Positions 20,929-30,545 of a stretch of DNA of 33,095 bases are shown here, in pieces (position 1 is the first letter of the stretch; the number at the start of each line of letters is the position of its first letter). This DNA comes from a virus. The stretch is from the IMG/VR virus record IMGVR_UViG_3300031857_000778, positions 1-33,095 of that record; one strand, given 5' to 3'. The notes beneath the pieces are model-generated. The model did no database searches and had not been told where the DNA came from. It saw only the letters and a list, made by a program, of their open reading frames with translations. A program made the position numbers and the translations under genes.

Positions 20929-21280
20929 CCCATTACAAATAGGCGGTCCAGGAAAATTCTCCGTACGTGAAGACCTACCACCGTCACAAAATTACGGTGA
21001 TCGTAAGGCAATGGCAGAACAAATCGCAGGTGCTCCAACTGCTAACAACCCAGATGCGCGTCCAGTTCCTGCTAGTGATATTAAAGAAGCAGTTAAGCCA
21101 ACTCCAATAACACAAATGTTTGCACCAACAGAACGCCCTGACGAAGACATTATGACTATCGCTGGCCCACCAAAGCCAGCCGAAGGTAAGTTGTCAGACA
21201 CACTTGCTGCATTACTTCCATTCGATACAACTGGAGAAATTTCTGTTCTCTATCAGATGGCTTTATCTAGAGGTCAGTAG
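20918..21280 (+). CDS. Pro-rich virion-operon protein
   Basis: The 120-residue product is rich in Pro, Ala and charged residues (VPASDIKEAVKPTPI, AGPPKPAEGKLSD) with one C-terminal helix (EISVLYQMALSRG). It is likely largely disordered, like scaffold or linker proteins. AGGAGG is close to the ATG. The stop overlaps the next GTG start by one base. Confidence 0.75.
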   Translation: MVDSPLQIGGPGKFSVREDLPPSQNYGDRKAMAEQIAGAPTANNPDARPVPASDIKEAVKPTPITQMFAPTERPDEDIMTIAGPPKPAEGKLSDTLAALLPFDTTGEISVLYQMALSRGQ

Positions 21281-24200
21281 TGGGATCAACTTCCAATAAC
21301 ATTAAGGCTATCTCTGCTCAAGCAATGCTAACTCCAGCACAACAGCAGCAGATCAATGGCTATATCAAGGCTGTAGATTCGCACCAGAAGTTATCATCTC
21401 TTCCATCAGACGTTGCCAAGTTAGAGTACGCAAAACTAACTCCAGAGCAACAGAAGTCCTTGAAGGATAACTTTGGTAATGTTGAGCAAAAGCGTGGGTG
21501 GTTAGGAACAGCGCTTCACTACACAGTAGATCCATTGATTACCGTTGTGTCTGCTCCTGTTAAATTGGCTTTCAAAGGTGTACAAGAACTTTCAGATTTA
21601 AGCACACGTGCTTATCGTACCGCTGCTATCGCACTTGACCAGAATGTAGACATCGGTAAAGCGTGGACAACAGCAAACGATAAAGGTGACAAGGTATTTA
21701 GCCCATCACGTATTGCTGCAGCAACAAAAATTTTTGGCTCAGGCTATATGTCTGTTGCACAAAAAGTTGCAGAAGGTATGAGTCTTGACCAGATTGTTGC
21801 AACTGGTACTGAAGAAGAAAAGCAAATTGCAGCAGGTGCTGCACAAAAGAAAGATCCACTCTTTCAAGATGCACTAGATGCAGCTAACGCTGCTAAGTAT
21901 TCTCCAGGTCGAGCACTCGCTAACGCATTACTTCCTCAAAAGTGGGAAGGTTCAGGCGCAGCCTACAGAACTATCTCAGGTCTAGGTGATGCAGCATTTC
22001 GTATCTTTGCAGATCCAACACTTGCATTAGGTAAGGCTAAGAAAGCATACGATGTTTCTAAGTATGCACTTGATAACATTGTTGGCAACGCTGGTAATGT
22101 CGAAAAGGCTTTCCAAGTAGCAAGCGTACAGCGATTTGATACAGACTTTGTTGGAGCATTGAAGAAATATTCAGTAGCTCGCAAAGCAATCAAAGAAGGT
22201 ACAGCAGATCCACAGGCTTTAGTTCAGGCATCTATTGAACTCAAGCGTATTGCTCCAGAGTTTGGTGACGATGTTATCGAGTCTATGCTTAAAGAAGGCG
22301 TAGTCGAAGCTGGCACAATTAAGAACTTCCTTGCTAATAGTGAAGATGCACTACGTACTCTTAAAGGTCAAGCAGGTCGTCAGGTTCAGTTGCTTCCACG
22401 TATGGACTTAGCGCGTAGAACTCGTATTGCAGCATTGACTACTGGTAATAAGGTTCTTCGTTTTGACCAAGCAGGCAAGCGCATTAGCCGTGAAGTATTC
22501 ACTGACCAGACCAGTATTGGTGGCATTGAAGCCCAGCTAATGGCTAAGACTAAGTTTATTGATAACCGAACAGGTGAAGCAGCAACTGCTAATACGCCAA
22601 AAGAATTTTTAGAACAGGTCGAAACCAACGTCATTGGTGAGATTGAGCGTAAGACTGCAAAGTTACGTGCAGACGGTGCATTCCGTATGCCATTGGATTA
22701 TGTCCAAGATCGCATTGACCGCTTTGCATCTAAGTTTGCAAGGGTTCCATTTTTCCGTGATAACTTCTTTGACCCTAACGCAGTAGATTCTGCTGAGAAG
22801 GTCTACCAGTTAGCACGTCTTGCTAATACTCGTTACAACTCACGCCTATTTGCAGAAGCATTCAAGGCTGGAGACGAAGCACAGAAGCGTCAGATTATGA
22901 TGGGTGTCTTCAACACAGTAGCTGAGATCCGTGGACTTAATAAAGTTCCAGGTGGTAAGAATATCCTAGACGAATTGGCTAACTCATCACGTGAGCAACT
23001 TTTTGCTCCACGAATCCTAGTACGTGATGCTAAAGGTAAGCCAGTTCTTAACGACGATGGTACTTACCGTTACTTTGAACCATCCAACTTTAACGATCAA
23101 CAGTTTGCTATCTTTGATTTCCAATTAGCAGGAGGTATGACTGTTCCTAAGATTCAAGATCTTGATGGAATAGTTGACCGCTTCCAAATTGGAAGTAAGA
23201 TTATGAACTGGTCACACTCTCAATGGGCTGAGAATCTAACATCTGCTTGGTCATTCTTGACTCTTGCTGGTCCTCGCTTTGCTGTGCGTAACTCTATTGA
23301 AGATCTAATGGTTCACCTTGCAGTAGGCGATGGCGCTTGGGGTGTTGTGGCAGGTAAGCGTCTATCTACTAAGATACGTCTTGGTCAAGGTGGCGAGACT
23401 CTAGGTGTTATTAACAAACTTATCAAGCGCTCAGACCGTGAACTTTACGCTGGCAAGATTGCTGAAGCAAAGACAGTTGAAGATGCTCGTAAGGTTATGG
23501 CAGATGCTGTTATGACAGACAAGTATCTTGGTAAACTAGATCCACAAGCACGTGAGATTATTGCTGAGATGGCAGAGTTTGGCGCTATTGACGATCTACT
23601 CGCAGGCGTTGCAGAAGGTGGCAAGAAGGGTATTACTGGTGCTGACCACTGGACAGATGCGCTTCGTACCGTAGATAAGTTTGGCACATCTCGTGAATAC
23701 AAAATTGATGGCGTTACTTACGCCAAGCAAAGCGGTGGAAACTACCGTGAGTATTCTCCTATTACAGCAGAGGGAAAGATTGCTTGGATAACAAGCATTG
23801 CTGCAATCGGCAACGATCCTCTAGGTTCTATCGCGCTTCGTTATATGTCAGATAGCCCAGAATCTAAAGAATTTGCTATTAGACAAATCATAAAGTTTAT
23901 TGATTCTCCAGAGTATGCAGCGCAAAAGGCTCGTTTCCAGCTATACCGTCCTGGCAATAATGCTGATGTACGAGTACACGCAGAAAATGTATACGCTGCA
24001 ACTCGTAACCTATTTGTTAACAGCCAAGATAAAGTAAACCAAGCATTGCTTGCAAAGGTTACGATTCGTACACCAGAAGGTGGCATTAAGATCAATACTC
24101 GTGACTTAGGTATTGATGACTTGCCAGCATTGGCAGAAGATGCACCACAGTTTATCTCTGGTCCGAGCATTATGCCTATTGCAGAAGGTAATCCTGCTGG

Positions 24201-26055
24201 CAAGATCGTAGGAAAACACTGGAACTGGGTTGGCGAGATGAATGCTCGCTGGTCACGTGAACCAATGGTGCTATCTGCTGCTGTAGATATGCGTAAGCGT
24301 TGGAAAGCAGGCGGTTTAGAAGAGCGTTATATCAAGATGATGACAGATCCTATCCGCAATAACGCCAAATTAAACGCTGAAGAGAAAGCTGCTTTAATTG
24401 CCGATGCTGAACGTAAGGCTAAAGTTAAGATTATTGAGATGACACAGGACCTTGCTAAAGAGCGAGTCCTTGCATACGTAGATAATCCAGAGGTTCGTAC
24501 CCAGTTAGCCTTCACAATGCGTAACTTTGCTCGCTACTATCGTGCAACTGAAGACTTTTATCGCCGTGCATTGCGTGGTGTTCGCTATAACCCAGAGTCA
24601 ATCGCACGTTTATCACTGACTTATGAAGGTGTATCGCACTCTGGCTTCATCCAAAAGGACGATCAGGGCGAGGCTTACTTCATCTATCCAGGTATGCAGC
24701 CAGTTTACGCAGCAATGTCTAAACTTGCTACAGTATTTGGCATCAAGGGCGCATTCGTTGCACCTATGCCAGTAGAGTTCGGTGCAAAGCTCAATATGAT
24801 TTCACCATCTATGAATCCAGACTCGTTGTTCCCAACGTTCTCTGGTCCATTGGCAGCATTGCCAGTCAAGATGATGTACGAGTTGGTTCCATCACTGAAA
24901 GAATCAGAGAAGTATCTCTTTGGTGAGTACGGTGAAGACCAACCAATCATTAACGCTATCCTTCCAGCCCACATTAACCGTGCATTGGGTGCATTAAACA
25001 AGGATGAGCGTGATTCACAGTACGCATCAGCTTTCCGTAAGGCAGTTACCTACCTAGAGGCTACTGGTAACGGATTAAAGATTACAAAAGATGCCAATGG
25101 TATCGAAGTTCCACCGTCACCAGGTGAACTAGAGGAATATCAAGATAAACTGAAGGCAACAACCCAGACAGTCTTGGGTATGCGCTTCTTTAGTGCCTTG
25201 ATATTGCCAGCATCACCATCAGTTCAACTCAAGTCTGAAATGGCTGGATGGGTTCGTGACAACGAACGTACAAGTTTTAAGCAGGTATTCTCTAACCTAG
25301 TTACTGAGTACAACGGTGATTACACCCGCGCTACTGAGGAATGGATCAAACTATTCCCAAAGCAAATGCCATACACAGTATCTGAATCTAAGAAGAATAC
25401 CGTTGCTGTTATCAAGTATGGTGAGGCGGCAGGTAACTGGGTAGATAACAACACTGAGTTGCTCAAGAAGTATCCAGAAGCTGCAGCATTTTTGATTCCA
25501 AACATTGGTAAGTTCAGTTATGACGCTTACAAGACAATGATGAACGAAGGCTTCCTTGATAAGAAGCAGGTCGGTGACTTCTTACGTGAGACACAGATTG
25601 CTACTGACAAACAGTATTACTTCCAACAACGCAAAGAATACCTCAACTTATTGGAAACAACTGCTTCAGTAGACCAGAAGCGTCTGATTAACAAGCAATG
25701 GGATTCTTGGTCAGGTCAGTTTATGTCAGTTCGTCCACAGTTGCAGACAGAGTTTGCATCAGGTGGAGCATCAGATGTTCGTCGTGAGATTGCTATTAAC
25801 GACCTACGTAATATGTTGACTAACGAAAAGAACCTTCCTAAGACCAAGACAGTAGCCGTTCTTCGTCAAATGCTTCAGGCTTATGACAGTTTTAGTACTC
25901 AGTTCTCATCTATCACAGATAGAACAGATGCAGCACAGGATCGTAAAGATGCTTTGCAAGCAGGTGCTAAGGCTCAACTACAAGAACTAGCCAACAGCAA
26001 TCCAAATACTAAATCAGCTTATGATGTTTTGTTTGCATCATTGATCGGAGACTAA
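21280..26055 (+). CDS. 1591-residue internal/ejection virion protein candidate
   Basis: GTG 21280 overlaps the previous stop. This is by far the largest protein in the window. It is mostly helical and rich in Ala, Lys and Gln, with a hydrophobic patch near residues 85-105 (YTVDPLITVVSAPVKLAF) and long charged helices to the end. Located between portal and capsid genes, it resembles the large ejected or internal proteins of podophages rather than a tape measure, which normally follows the capsid and tail genes. No enzyme motif (lysozyme, protease) was seen. Virion role likely, precise role inferred. Confidence 0.8.
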   Translation: MGSTSNNIKAISAQAMLTPAQQQQINGYIKAVDSHQKLSSLPSDVAKLEYAKLTPEQQKSLKDNFGNVEQKRGWLGTALHYTVDPLITVVSAPVKLAFKGVQELSDLSTRAYRTAAIALDQNVDIGKAWTTANDKGDKVFSPSRIAAATKIFGSGYMSVAQKVAEGMSLDQIVATGTEEEKQIAAGAAQKKDPLFQDALDAANAAKYSPGRALANALLPQKWEGSGAAYRTISGLGDAAFRIFADPTLALGKAKKAYDVSKYALDNIVGNAGNVEKAFQVASVQRFDTDFVGALKKYSVARKAIKEGTADPQALVQASIELKRIAPEFGDDVIESMLKEGVVEAGTIKNFLANSEDALRTLKGQAGRQVQLLPRMDLARRTRIAALTTGNKVLRFDQAGKRISREVFTDQTSIGGIEAQLMAKTKFIDNRTGEAATANTPKEFLEQVETNVIGEIERKTAKLRADGAFRMPLDYVQDRIDRFASKFARVPFFRDNFFDPNAVDSAEKVYQLARLANTRYNSRLFAEAFKAGDEAQKRQIMMGVFNTVAEIRGLNKVPGGKNILDELANSSREQLFAPRILVRDAKGKPVLNDDGTYRYFEPSNFNDQQFAIFDFQLAGGMTVPKIQDLDGIVDRFQIGSKIMNWSHSQWAENLTSAWSFLTLAGPRFAVRNSIEDLMVHLAVGDGAWGVVAGKRLSTKIRLGQGGETLGVINKLIKRSDRELYAGKIAEAKTVEDARKVMADAVMTDKYLGKLDPQAREIIAEMAEFGAIDDLLAGVAEGGKKGITGADHWTDALRTVDKFGTSREYKIDGVTYAKQSGGNYREYSPITAEGKIAWITSIAAIGNDPLGSIALRYMSDSPESKEFAIRQIIKFIDSPEYAAQKARFQLYRPGNNADVRVHAENVYAATRNLFVNSQDKVNQALLAKVTIRTPEGGIKINTRDLGIDDLPALAEDAPQFISGPSIMPIAEGNPAGKIVGKHWNWVGEMNARWSREPMVLSAAVDMRKRWKAGGLEERYIKMMTDPIRNNAKLNAEEKAALIADAERKAKVKIIEMTQDLAKERVLAYVDNPEVRTQLAFTMRNFARYYRATEDFYRRALRGVRYNPESIARLSLTYEGVSHSGFIQKDDQGEAYFIYPGMQPVYAAMSKLATVFGIKGAFVAPMPVEFGAKLNMISPSMNPDSLFPTFSGPLAALPVKMMYELVPSLKESEKYLFGEYGEDQPIINAILPAHINRALGALNKDERDSQYASAFRKAVTYLEATGNGLKITKDANGIEVPPSPGELEEYQDKLKATTQTVLGMRFFSALILPASPSVQLKSEMAGWVRDNERTSFKQVFSNLVTEYNGDYTRATEEWIKLFPKQMPYTVSESKKNTVAVIKYGEAAGNWVDNNTELLKKYPEAAAFLIPNIGKFSYDAYKTMMNEGFLDKKQVGDFLRETQIATDKQYYFQQRKEYLNLLETTASVDQKRLINKQWDSWSGQFMSVRPQLQTEFASGGASDVRREIAINDLRNMLTNEKNLPKTKTVAVLRQMLQAYDSFSTQFSSITDRTDAAQDRKDALQAGAKAQLQELANSNPNTKSAYDVLFASLIGD

Positions 26056-26056
26056 A

Positions 26057-26797
26057 GTGCCAGTAGGCGGAAACCCTAAAAGAAAACAGCAACCTGCTGC
26101 TGGAACAGCAGATGCAACCTCATCTGGCGGCTTCAGAGATGGTCTTATTAACGATGTCACATACATCACTTCAAGTATTCCTACTGCAGTAAATCCAAAC
26201 AATGTAGAAAAGACTACTCAGAAAGAACTTATCCGTAAGTTTCTAGAGATGAGTCCACAAGAGCGCATTGGCATTGGTAATCGTCTTAAGAGTGCTGGGT
26301 ATCAAGTAGGTGGATTAACTGGTCAGGCTACTAAGGATCTTCGTAACGCTTATCTCAAGGCTTATGATGACCTTAATCAAGAGATCCTTATTGGTCAGCA
26401 ATTAGACTTTAATACTTTCCTTACTCGTGAGGCAAGTGCAGGCGGGGCAGGTCAAGGTCCACGTGAGCCTTACACACAGGCACAAGAAATTAACGATATG
26501 GCTGCTAAGACTTTGATTAACACAATCATCAGAGGTCAGAACAGTCGTGATGCCACTGATGAAGAAATTGCTAAATACACAGCAGAGATTCGCAATCAGC
26601 AAAAGAAGAACCCATTGGTTACTGCATATACAACCAAGGGTGGACAGACTACTGGATCAAAAACTACTGGTGGTTTTGGTCAACAGGAAGCACAGCAATT
26701 TTTATTAGACAAAATTTCACAAGGTGATGAGGCTAAAGCCAATCGTGCCTTGGACGCATATTCAGCAGTAGTAAATCTATTTGGAGGGCTTAGTTAA
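26057..26797 (+). CDS. Virion-operon protein, function unknown
   Basis: GTG 26057 follows the giant gene's stop by one base. The 246-residue product is polar; an early segment (KFLEMSPQERIGIGNRLKSA) looks like a folded helical repeat, and the C-terminal third is Gly/Gln/Thr-rich (KGGQTTGSKTTGGFGQQEAQ). Similar helical motifs appear in the following large proteins, suggesting a set of related virion-associated proteins. Stop overlaps the next ATG (TAATG). Confidence 0.75.
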   Translation: MPVGGNPKRKQQPAAGTADATSSGGFRDGLINDVTYITSSIPTAVNPNNVEKTTQKELIRKFLEMSPQERIGIGNRLKSAGYQVGGLTGQATKDLRNAYLKAYDDLNQEILIGQQLDFNTFLTREASAGGAGQGPREPYTQAQEINDMAAKTLINTIIRGQNSRDATDEEIAKYTAEIRNQQKKNPLVTAYTTKGGQTTGSKTTGGFGQQEAQQFLLDKISQGDEAKANRALDAYSAVVNLFGGLS

Positions 26798-28602
26798 TGG
26801 CAAATCGTCCAGATAACACGTACGTCTCCCAAGTATTTAACTTTGGTGTAGATAAGAACCTGCCTCTTGGATTCGTAAACGTTGTATACAGCAAGGAAAC
26901 TGGCAACGTAGTCGGTTATGAAAAAGGTGGAAAGTTCTACAACCTAGGCGAGAAGATTCCTGAGAAGGTTACAGAACCGCAAAAGCGTAAGACTTATACT
27001 GGTTCTATCGAAGAGCGTGTAACTGCTATTGAACGTGAAGCAGAAGAAGCTAGAGCAGCAAAGGCAGATTCTGATGCTAGAGCTGCAACATCTGGTGACC
27101 AAAGAGCCAGAGCAGCACAGGGTGATCTTTTAGATAACTACGCCACTTCACTCAAGCCACGCCTTGGTGAACTTGGTTTCCAAATTGAAGCCTATGCTCG
27201 CAAGATTGCACGTGGCGATAAACTCTCTGTTATAGAAGAAAAAGAATTAAAGCGTTTTAGTGATGAGTATGCCAAGTTAAATAAAACTTACAATGAGGCA
27301 CGTTCTGATGCACTAGAATTTTACTATGGAACTCAGTCAGAGCCTGTAACACAGACTGGCAAGAAGACAGTGCTCAGTTCTGCAAAGACTGCTCAGACAC
27401 AAGGGGGGCCTACTGGAACTCCAGCACAGGCACCTACGCTTGCTCCTGCTCCAACACCAACACCTGCACCTAAACCAACTACTGGCGGTACAACAGGTGG
27501 AACAACAGGCGGTAGAACTGATGGCATTACTCCAACCACAGGTACGGGGCAAGCAGTTCCATCTACATTTAATGTAGGAACATTCCGTGCTGCAGATGAA
27601 GCATCTATGGCCGCGGCTGAAGGTGTTGTTGTGCCGAAGACCTACGATCAAGCTCTTGCTAATGTTCAAGAAAAGTACAATCTTCCAGATATCCTATTTA
27701 GTCAGGTCAAGTCTCTTGGAACACTATTAGATCGTTATGTCAATGCTAAGAAATACGGCAAAGATGGTATTGCTGACATACAAAAGTTTGTTGAATTAGT
27801 CAAAATAGATCCTTGGTATCGTGCCAATGAAGGCGTAATTAAACAGCGTTATATTGAAAAGTATAACTACGAAGATTTACTCAAATCTGGTAAGGCTGTT
27901 GGAAATACAAAATACGAACAAGATATTCGTAGAATTACTGATGACCTTATGACTAGAGCGCGTAATCTTGGGTCTGCTATTGATGAAGGTCAAGCAAAGT
28001 TAATCGCTGAAGATCTGTATATTCACAACCAAGATGAAGAAGAGACTGTTAAGACTCGTCGACTTGTCAGTGGTATACGTCCTATCGCTGGAATGATTGC
28101 TGGAAAGATTACAGAAGATTTTAGTGGTCTTGCTCTTAAAAATTACCAAGGACTTCAGGAAATTGCTAAGCGCAATGGCTTTAAGATTGAGGATATTCTT
28201 CCACCTGGAGTAGATGGAAAACCTGCAACGGCAGAGGACACATTAAAACGTATTGCGTTAGGTGAGATAGATCCAACTCGTTTGGAACAAGATGTTCGCA
28301 AACTTGCAGCCGTTGGACAGCCACAATTTGTACGCGACCTACTGGGTCAGGGCATCAACCTAGATGCTATCTATTCTCCATACCGAAAGACTATGGCTAG
28401 AATCCTAGAACTAGACGAAGGTCAGATTGATTTAACTGATCCAACACTACGTATGGGTATAAACGATAAGGGCGATGTGAACCTCTATGATTACTCAAAG
28501 GCTTTGCGTCAAGACTCTCGCTGGCAGTACACAGGTAATGCTCGTGAAGAAGTCTCAGATGCAGCACTTACAGTTCTTCGTAACTTCGGATTCCAGGGGT
28601 AA
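26797..28602 (+). CDS. Large virion-associated protein with PTG-rich linker
   Basis: The 601-residue product has a short beta N-terminus (FGVDKNLPLGFVNVVY), a coiled-coil part rich in Glu, Arg and Ala, then a Pro/Thr/Gly linker around residues 205-250 (repeated APTPTPAP and TTGG) and a helical C-terminal half. The linker suggests two domains joined flexibly. Probably carried inside the virion with the 1591- and 437-residue proteins. No catalytic motif recognised. Confidence 0.78.
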   Translation: MANRPDNTYVSQVFNFGVDKNLPLGFVNVVYSKETGNVVGYEKGGKFYNLGEKIPEKVTEPQKRKTYTGSIEERVTAIEREAEEARAAKADSDARAATSGDQRARAAQGDLLDNYATSLKPRLGELGFQIEAYARKIARGDKLSVIEEKELKRFSDEYAKLNKTYNEARSDALEFYYGTQSEPVTQTGKKTVLSSAKTAQTQGGPTGTPAQAPTLAPAPTPTPAPKPTTGGTTGGTTGGRTDGITPTTGTGQAVPSTFNVGTFRAADEASMAAAEGVVVPKTYDQALANVQEKYNLPDILFSQVKSLGTLLDRYVNAKKYGKDGIADIQKFVELVKIDPWYRANEGVIKQRYIEKYNYEDLLKSGKAVGNTKYEQDIRRITDDLMTRARNLGSAIDEGQAKLIAEDLYIHNQDEEETVKTRRLVSGIRPIAGMIAGKITEDFSGLALKNYQGLQEIAKRNGFKIEDILPPGVDGKPATAEDTLKRIALGEIDPTRLEQDVRKLAAVGQPQFVRDLLGQGINLDAIYSPYRKTMARILELDEGQIDLTDPTLRMGINDKGDVNLYDYSKALRQDSRWQYTGNAREEVSDAALTVLRNFGFQG

Positions 28603-28606
28603 ATAA

Positions 28607-29920
28607 ATGGCACGTGATCCACAAGGCGGTTCATTCAACCTTCCAGTTGTAGATGAGCAAACAAAAGCTGCTGGTATGCGAGCATCAATGGCTGCTGCAA
28701 AAACAGCAGCAGAACAAATGGCTGAAGATCTCTACTACACAAAAATAGTTTCAGGTGGTAAAACTCAAGCCCAACTTGATGCTTTAGCAAATGCTCGTAC
28801 AACAGCAGCAACTATTCGTGATACATCTACAACTATGTCAGCACGTGTAGATCCAGCAACTGGTAAAGTCATTACAACACCAAAGGGAACAGTAACCCCA
28901 GTTGCTCCAGTTGCTCCAGTGCCAGTAGTAACACCACAAGGAACAATATATACGGCAACTGATGGTACAAAATTTACAGACCAGGCAGCTTATGCCACAT
29001 ATCAAGCATCTCTTAGTAAAGCGGCAACAGATAAGGCAGCAGCGGATCTAGCTGCTAAGACAAAACTAGCAGGAGAAACAGCGGCACGTCAGTCTGCCTA
29101 TGACTTACTATATTCAGAGTTTGACCGCTATGGTCTTGGTTCTCTAGTAGCACCACTAAAAGATCTCATCACATCAGGTGTATCACCTTCAGAGTTTACT
29201 CTTCGACTACGCGAGACAGAGGCTTACAAGAAGCGCTTTGCAGCTAACGAAGCACGTATCAAAAAAGGACTTCGTGCTCTTTCAGAGTCTGAGTACATTC
29301 GCAACGAAGATGCTTACCAAGAGGTAATGCGCCGTCGTGGATTGCCACCTGAGTACTACGCTACTGGTGACCTTGGAGTGCAAAAGGGATTTGAAGCGCT
29401 ACTTGCTGGAGATGTATCTTCTACTGAACTAGAAGACCGCATTGTCACAGCACAAGACCGTGTACTTAACGCCAACCCAGAGATTGCTGCACAACTCAAG
29501 CAATTCTACCCAGGTATTTCCAATGGAGATATCTTGGCTTATGCACTAGATCCTGCTAACGCTATCAACCAAATCAAGCGTAAGATTACTGCCGCTGAGA
29601 TTGGTGCTGCTGCTGGAACATACGGCTTAGGTACAACAGTAGGTCGTGCTGAACAACTAGCAGGTGCTGGCGTAACTGAAGCCACAGCGCAACAAGGATT
29701 CAAGACTATTTCTCAGGTAGGTCCACGAGCTGGAGTACTGGCTCAGTACTACAAGCAAGATCCTTACACACAGGAAACTGCTGAACGAGAGTTCTTTGGA
29801 CTTACTGGAGCACGTGAAGCAGAGATGCAACGTAAGAAGCTAACCTCACTAGAGACTGCCGCATTCAGCGGTAGTGCTGGTGCTGGTGCAATCGCTAGAG
29901 ACAGAGCTGGCGTACTATAA
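28607..29920 (+). CDS. Large virion-associated protein
   Basis: The 437-residue product is Ala/Thr-rich at the start with a Pro/Val linker (VTPVAPVAPVPVVTPQGT), then a long helical region with EFDRYGLGSLVAPLKDLI and SESEYIRNEDAYQEVMRRRG. The phrase DRYGLGSL followed by a helical segment is typical of phage virion proteins in this genome position, but no name can be given. It ends 125 bases before the scaffold gene. Confidence 0.77.
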   Translation: MARDPQGGSFNLPVVDEQTKAAGMRASMAAAKTAAEQMAEDLYYTKIVSGGKTQAQLDALANARTTAATIRDTSTTMSARVDPATGKVITTPKGTVTPVAPVAPVPVVTPQGTIYTATDGTKFTDQAAYATYQASLSKAATDKAAADLAAKTKLAGETAARQSAYDLLYSEFDRYGLGSLVAPLKDLITSGVSPSEFTLRLRETEAYKKRFAANEARIKKGLRALSESEYIRNEDAYQEVMRRRGLPPEYYATGDLGVQKGFEALLAGDVSSTELEDRIVTAQDRVLNANPEIAAQLKQFYPGISNGDILAYALDPANAINQIKRKITAAEIGAAAGTYGLGTTVGRAEQLAGAGVTEATAQQGFKTISQVGPRAGVLAQYYKQDPYTQETAEREFFGLTGAREAEMQRKKLTSLETAAFSGSAGAGAIARDRAGVL

Positions 29921-29930
29921 ACAAAGCCTG

Positions 29931-29954
29931 CCAACGGGACGACTGGTCCGTTGG
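29931..29954 (+). other. Hairpin CCAACGG/CCGTTGG in virion-operon gap
   Basis: Seven-pair perfect stem in the 125-base gap before the scaffold gene; no T-run follows. A processing or stability element that separates large virion genes from highly expressed scaffold and capsid genes is plausible. Confidence 0.45.
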
Positions 29955-30045
29955 AGTGAATCAAAACCAGTAGTAGGAGCCACACCACCCGCCCCAAGGT
30001 GAATGTGCGGCCTGCGTCAATCTAACAAGAACGGGAGAAGGACCT

Positions 30046-30513
30046 ATGTCCAACTATGACTACGAGGACGATGACTTCGGTATCGAAGACAGCGGAAATG
30101 ACCTTGTAAAACAACTGCGTAAAGCTACTAAGCAAAAAGACAAAGAACTGGCTGAACTAAAAGCACAGTTTGAAAGTCTTAACAAAGCGCAAAGAGAACG
30201 AGCAATCAAAGATGCCCTCGAAAGTCGAGGGGTAAACGGCAAAATTGCCGCATTTATCCCACAGGATATAGACCCAACTGAAGAGTCTGTATCTAAATGG
30301 TTAGCAGACTATGCCGATGTATTCGGTATTGAAGTTAATCAGAACCAGGCAACACCTAATGTAGACCCAGCCCAAGCTGCTGCATATAAGCGTATGACTA
30401 ATGCTGTCGAATCAGGATCATCTCCTGAACACAACGACAACATTATGCAGAAACTAATGAATGCAAATAGCCGCGAAGAGTTGGACGAAGTTATTAAGTT
30501 GTCTGGACTCTAA
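30046..30513 (+). CDS. Capsid scaffolding protein
   Basis: The 155-residue product is acidic and helical: NDLVKQLRKATKQKDKELAE leads into a coiled coil, then a linker and a C-terminal helical end (NSREELDEVIKLSGL). This composition directly before the capsid gene is typical for phage scaffold proteins, which guide prohead assembly and leave before packaging. No protease motif is seen. GGGAGAAGG lies before the ATG. Confidence 0.83.
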   Translation: MSNYDYEDDDFGIEDSGNDLVKQLRKATKQKDKELAELKAQFESLNKAQRERAIKDALESRGVNGKIAAFIPQDIDPTEESVSKWLADYADVFGIEVNQNQATPNVDPAQAAAYKRMTNAVESGSSPEHNDNIMQKLMNANSREELDEVIKLSGL

Positions 30514-30545
30514 TCCGATCCTAAACAAGAAAGGCTAGACCACAA

